Shown: piece by piece, positions 7,536-8,980 of the stretch | Layout: every line of letters starts with the position of its first letter | How positions within the stretch are numbered: the first letter of the stretch is position 1 | Assembly: GCA_938010495.1 (NCBI GenBank) | Contig: CALLUT010000020.1 | Location: 1 to 8,980 of the forward strand | Source of the DNA: Candidatus Absconditabacterales bacterium | Lineage (GTDB): Bacteria > Patescibacteria > JAEDAM01 > Absconditabacterales > Absconditicoccaceae | Direction: 5' to 3' | DNA: 8,980 nucleotides | The notes under the pieces: model-generated | What the model was told of the DNA's origin: nothing | Database searches by the model: none | Seen by the model: only the letters and a program-made list of their open reading frames with translations | Translations under genes and position numbers: made by a program

Positions 7536-7569
7536 AAAAAACGTTGGAAGTACTATCCAACGTTTTTTT
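7536..7569. terminator. Bidirectional terminator between the small gene and secA
   Basis: AACGTTGGA (7540-7548) pairs perfectly with TCCAACGTT (7556-7564), extended by A-T pairs on both sides, around a seven-base loop. The right side ends in T and the left side in A, so the stem has a T-run on either strand. It can serve the 65-residue gene (stop at 7520) and, on the minus strand, secA (stop at 7603-7601). Confidence 0.87.
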
Positions 7570-7600
7570 GTTTATATCAAAAGGGCTAATACGATAGGGA

Positions 7601-8980
7601 CTATACAATTTCAGCTCAACCAGAGTCAACATCTGCTTTTACTTTTTTCCACTTAACACCGTTTTCTACACGTCAATCAGAATAACGCACAGATACTTTA
7701 TCATTTGGTCTAAGTTTTTTCTTTATAGCAGAAAGATCAACTCCTCATGTTGTTTCATCATCTCATACTTCAATTACTTCAACTCAATCATCTGAATTTT
7801 CTTTCGTCTTTTCTTCTACCTCTTGTACAGGTGTTGGATTTTTCTTTAATCATTGTGTTACAGCTTTAAGGACATCAACCATATTTATCTTTTTAGGTTG
7901 TGCTTGAATAGGAGCCTGACCAGGAACACCAAGTGAAGAAAAATCAGTTCTCATTACTTGAGCAAGAGTTTCTTTTCTTATCGTTGCTTGTAACGTTTGG
8001 AACTTACCATAACTTTCTTGTTTATAAACTACCAATGGATCCATTTGAGCATATCCATAGAGTCATACTTTTTCTCTAAGATATTGCATATCAGTAATAT
8101 GCAACATCCAATTTCTATCAATTACATGGAGATATATTCTCTTACAATATTCTAGAATTTTTTCTTGATCTTCTCATGCAATATGAGCATCGAACATTCC
8201 ATGTAATTGTTGTTTTAATGCATCTTTTAGTTTTGAAGTACTTACGATACTTGCATAATCTTCTTCAAGGAATGATCATCACGTTATAGATTGAAGTGAT
8301 TCAAGCAATTCTGCAAGATTCCAAGGTTCTGAACTAGCATATGCAGTAACAAGACCATCAACTACCTCATCAATAAAATGTTTGATTTCGTCAACAACTG
8401 TCAACATCACTACTCACTCATTTTCTTTAGTATGTTCTTCAGCTTGTTCAGAAACATCTATTTCTAGTATCTCATCTCTCTTCGCATAAATTCTTGTTCT
8501 TTGTTTGTTAATAACACTATCATAGTCAAAGAGATGCTTTCTAATTCCATAATGCCAACCTTCCATTTGTTGTTGTGCTTTGGCTGTTGATTTGGTAAAT
8601 TGTTTTTGCGTAAATGCCATAGACTCTAGGTCTTCTTTTGAAAGCATAAGTCTTGCAACAGATTGTATTTTATCTCATCACATCTTACGCATAATTTCAT
8701 CATCCATAGCAACATAGAATTGTGAAACACCAGGATCTCCCTGACGTCATGCACGTCAACGAAGCTGATTATCAATACGTCTACTATCGTGTTTTTCTGT
8801 ACCAAGTATGAATAATCCAAAATGAAGATCTCTTTCTTCACGATTTTCTTCTTCTCAAGAAACTGGTTTTACAACTATTTCTGCAAATGCTTGTTCTTTA
8901 TTTTTCTTGCTTGTGTTTATGTTTATCTTGAGCATTGCTTTGTCATTTTTTACCCATGATCATGTTGCTTTATCAAGTGC
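7601..8980 (-). CDS. secA: Preprotein translocase ATPase SecA, C-terminal 459 residues (partial)
   Basis: The gene enters from the right edge and stops at TAG 7603-7601. The visible part begins in the second nucleotide-binding domain: [25 protein letters not shown] is unmistakable SecA, with QLRGRAGRQGD at residues 72-82 of the fragment and both Gly of RGRAG written TGA. The helical scaffold follows ([16 protein letters not shown], then W-x-x-H with M-x-YLRE and [12 protein letters not shown]). SecA is the motor that drives proteins through SecYEG at the membrane. The usual C-terminal SEC-C zinc motif (CxCxSG...) is absent; instead there is an acidic linker and a basic segment ([17 protein letters not shown]) ending in GGAEIV. 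The first 54 residues visible do not resemble conserved SecA and look like a lineage-specific insertion in that domain. Confidence 0.97.

Noticed and set aside
8414..8841. Two small genes on the minus strand near the right edge.
   Set aside because: One is an internal segment of SecA cut by TGA, and the other is an out-of-frame shadow.
1..8980. UGA as tryptophan (mycoplasma-type code 4) or as selenocysteine.
   Set aside because: TGA sits at invariant glycines in P-loops and in the SecA RGRAGRQGD motif, where Trp or Sec would destroy function, and it is far too frequent for selenocysteine.

Overview
This AT-rich window reads as chromosome from a Candidate Phyla Radiation bacterium that translates UGA as glycine (genetic code 25), so Gracilibacteria (BD1-5) or Absconditabacteria (SR1). 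The evidence is internal. Three unmistakable core proteins are cut to pieces by in-frame TGA under the standard code. They become full length, with correct active sites, when TGA is read as Gly: the P-loop of a DEAD-box helicase, the P-loop of a HerA-like ATPase, and the QLRGRAGRQGD motif of SecA. TGG still serves as Trp, and genes end with TAA or TAG. All gene boundaries below were derived with that code.

Layout. Positions 1-54 (minus) hold the first 18 codons of an unidentified gene behind a strong promoter that overlaps a palindrome. Positions 196-1767 (minus) hold a complete DEAD-box RNA helicase with a long Gly/Arg/Ser-rich disordered tail and its own terminator. Positions 1768-2083 form a gene-free, slightly GC-richer region with nested inverted repeats, a candidate minus-strand promoter and an unexplained open frame. 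Positions 2084-3679 (plus) hold two unknown genes with a promoter in front. Positions 3632-4798 (minus) hold an MFS transporter whose 3' end overlaps the preceding plus-strand gene, and 4811-6328 (minus) a HerA-like ATPase of the DUF853/YjgR type 12 bases upstream of it; the two look like one transcription unit. Positions 6335-7159 (plus) hold an unknown gene whose start codon lies only six bases from the ATPase start, followed by a terminator. Positions 7323-7520 (plus) hold a two-helix small membrane protein that appears nearly leaderless. A bidirectional terminator at 7536-7569 separates it from the C-terminal part of secA (7601-8980, minus), which runs off the right edge.

The recognisable genes are housekeeping: RNA remodelling, protein export, a DNA-translocase-like ATPase and a transporter. 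The three mid-sized plus-strand proteins are unknown to me and are the best candidates for undescribed biology, together with the structured intergenic stretch at 1768-2083. Shine-Dalgarno motifs are not evident at the starts. I see no tRNA, rRNA, CRISPR array or insertion sequence.
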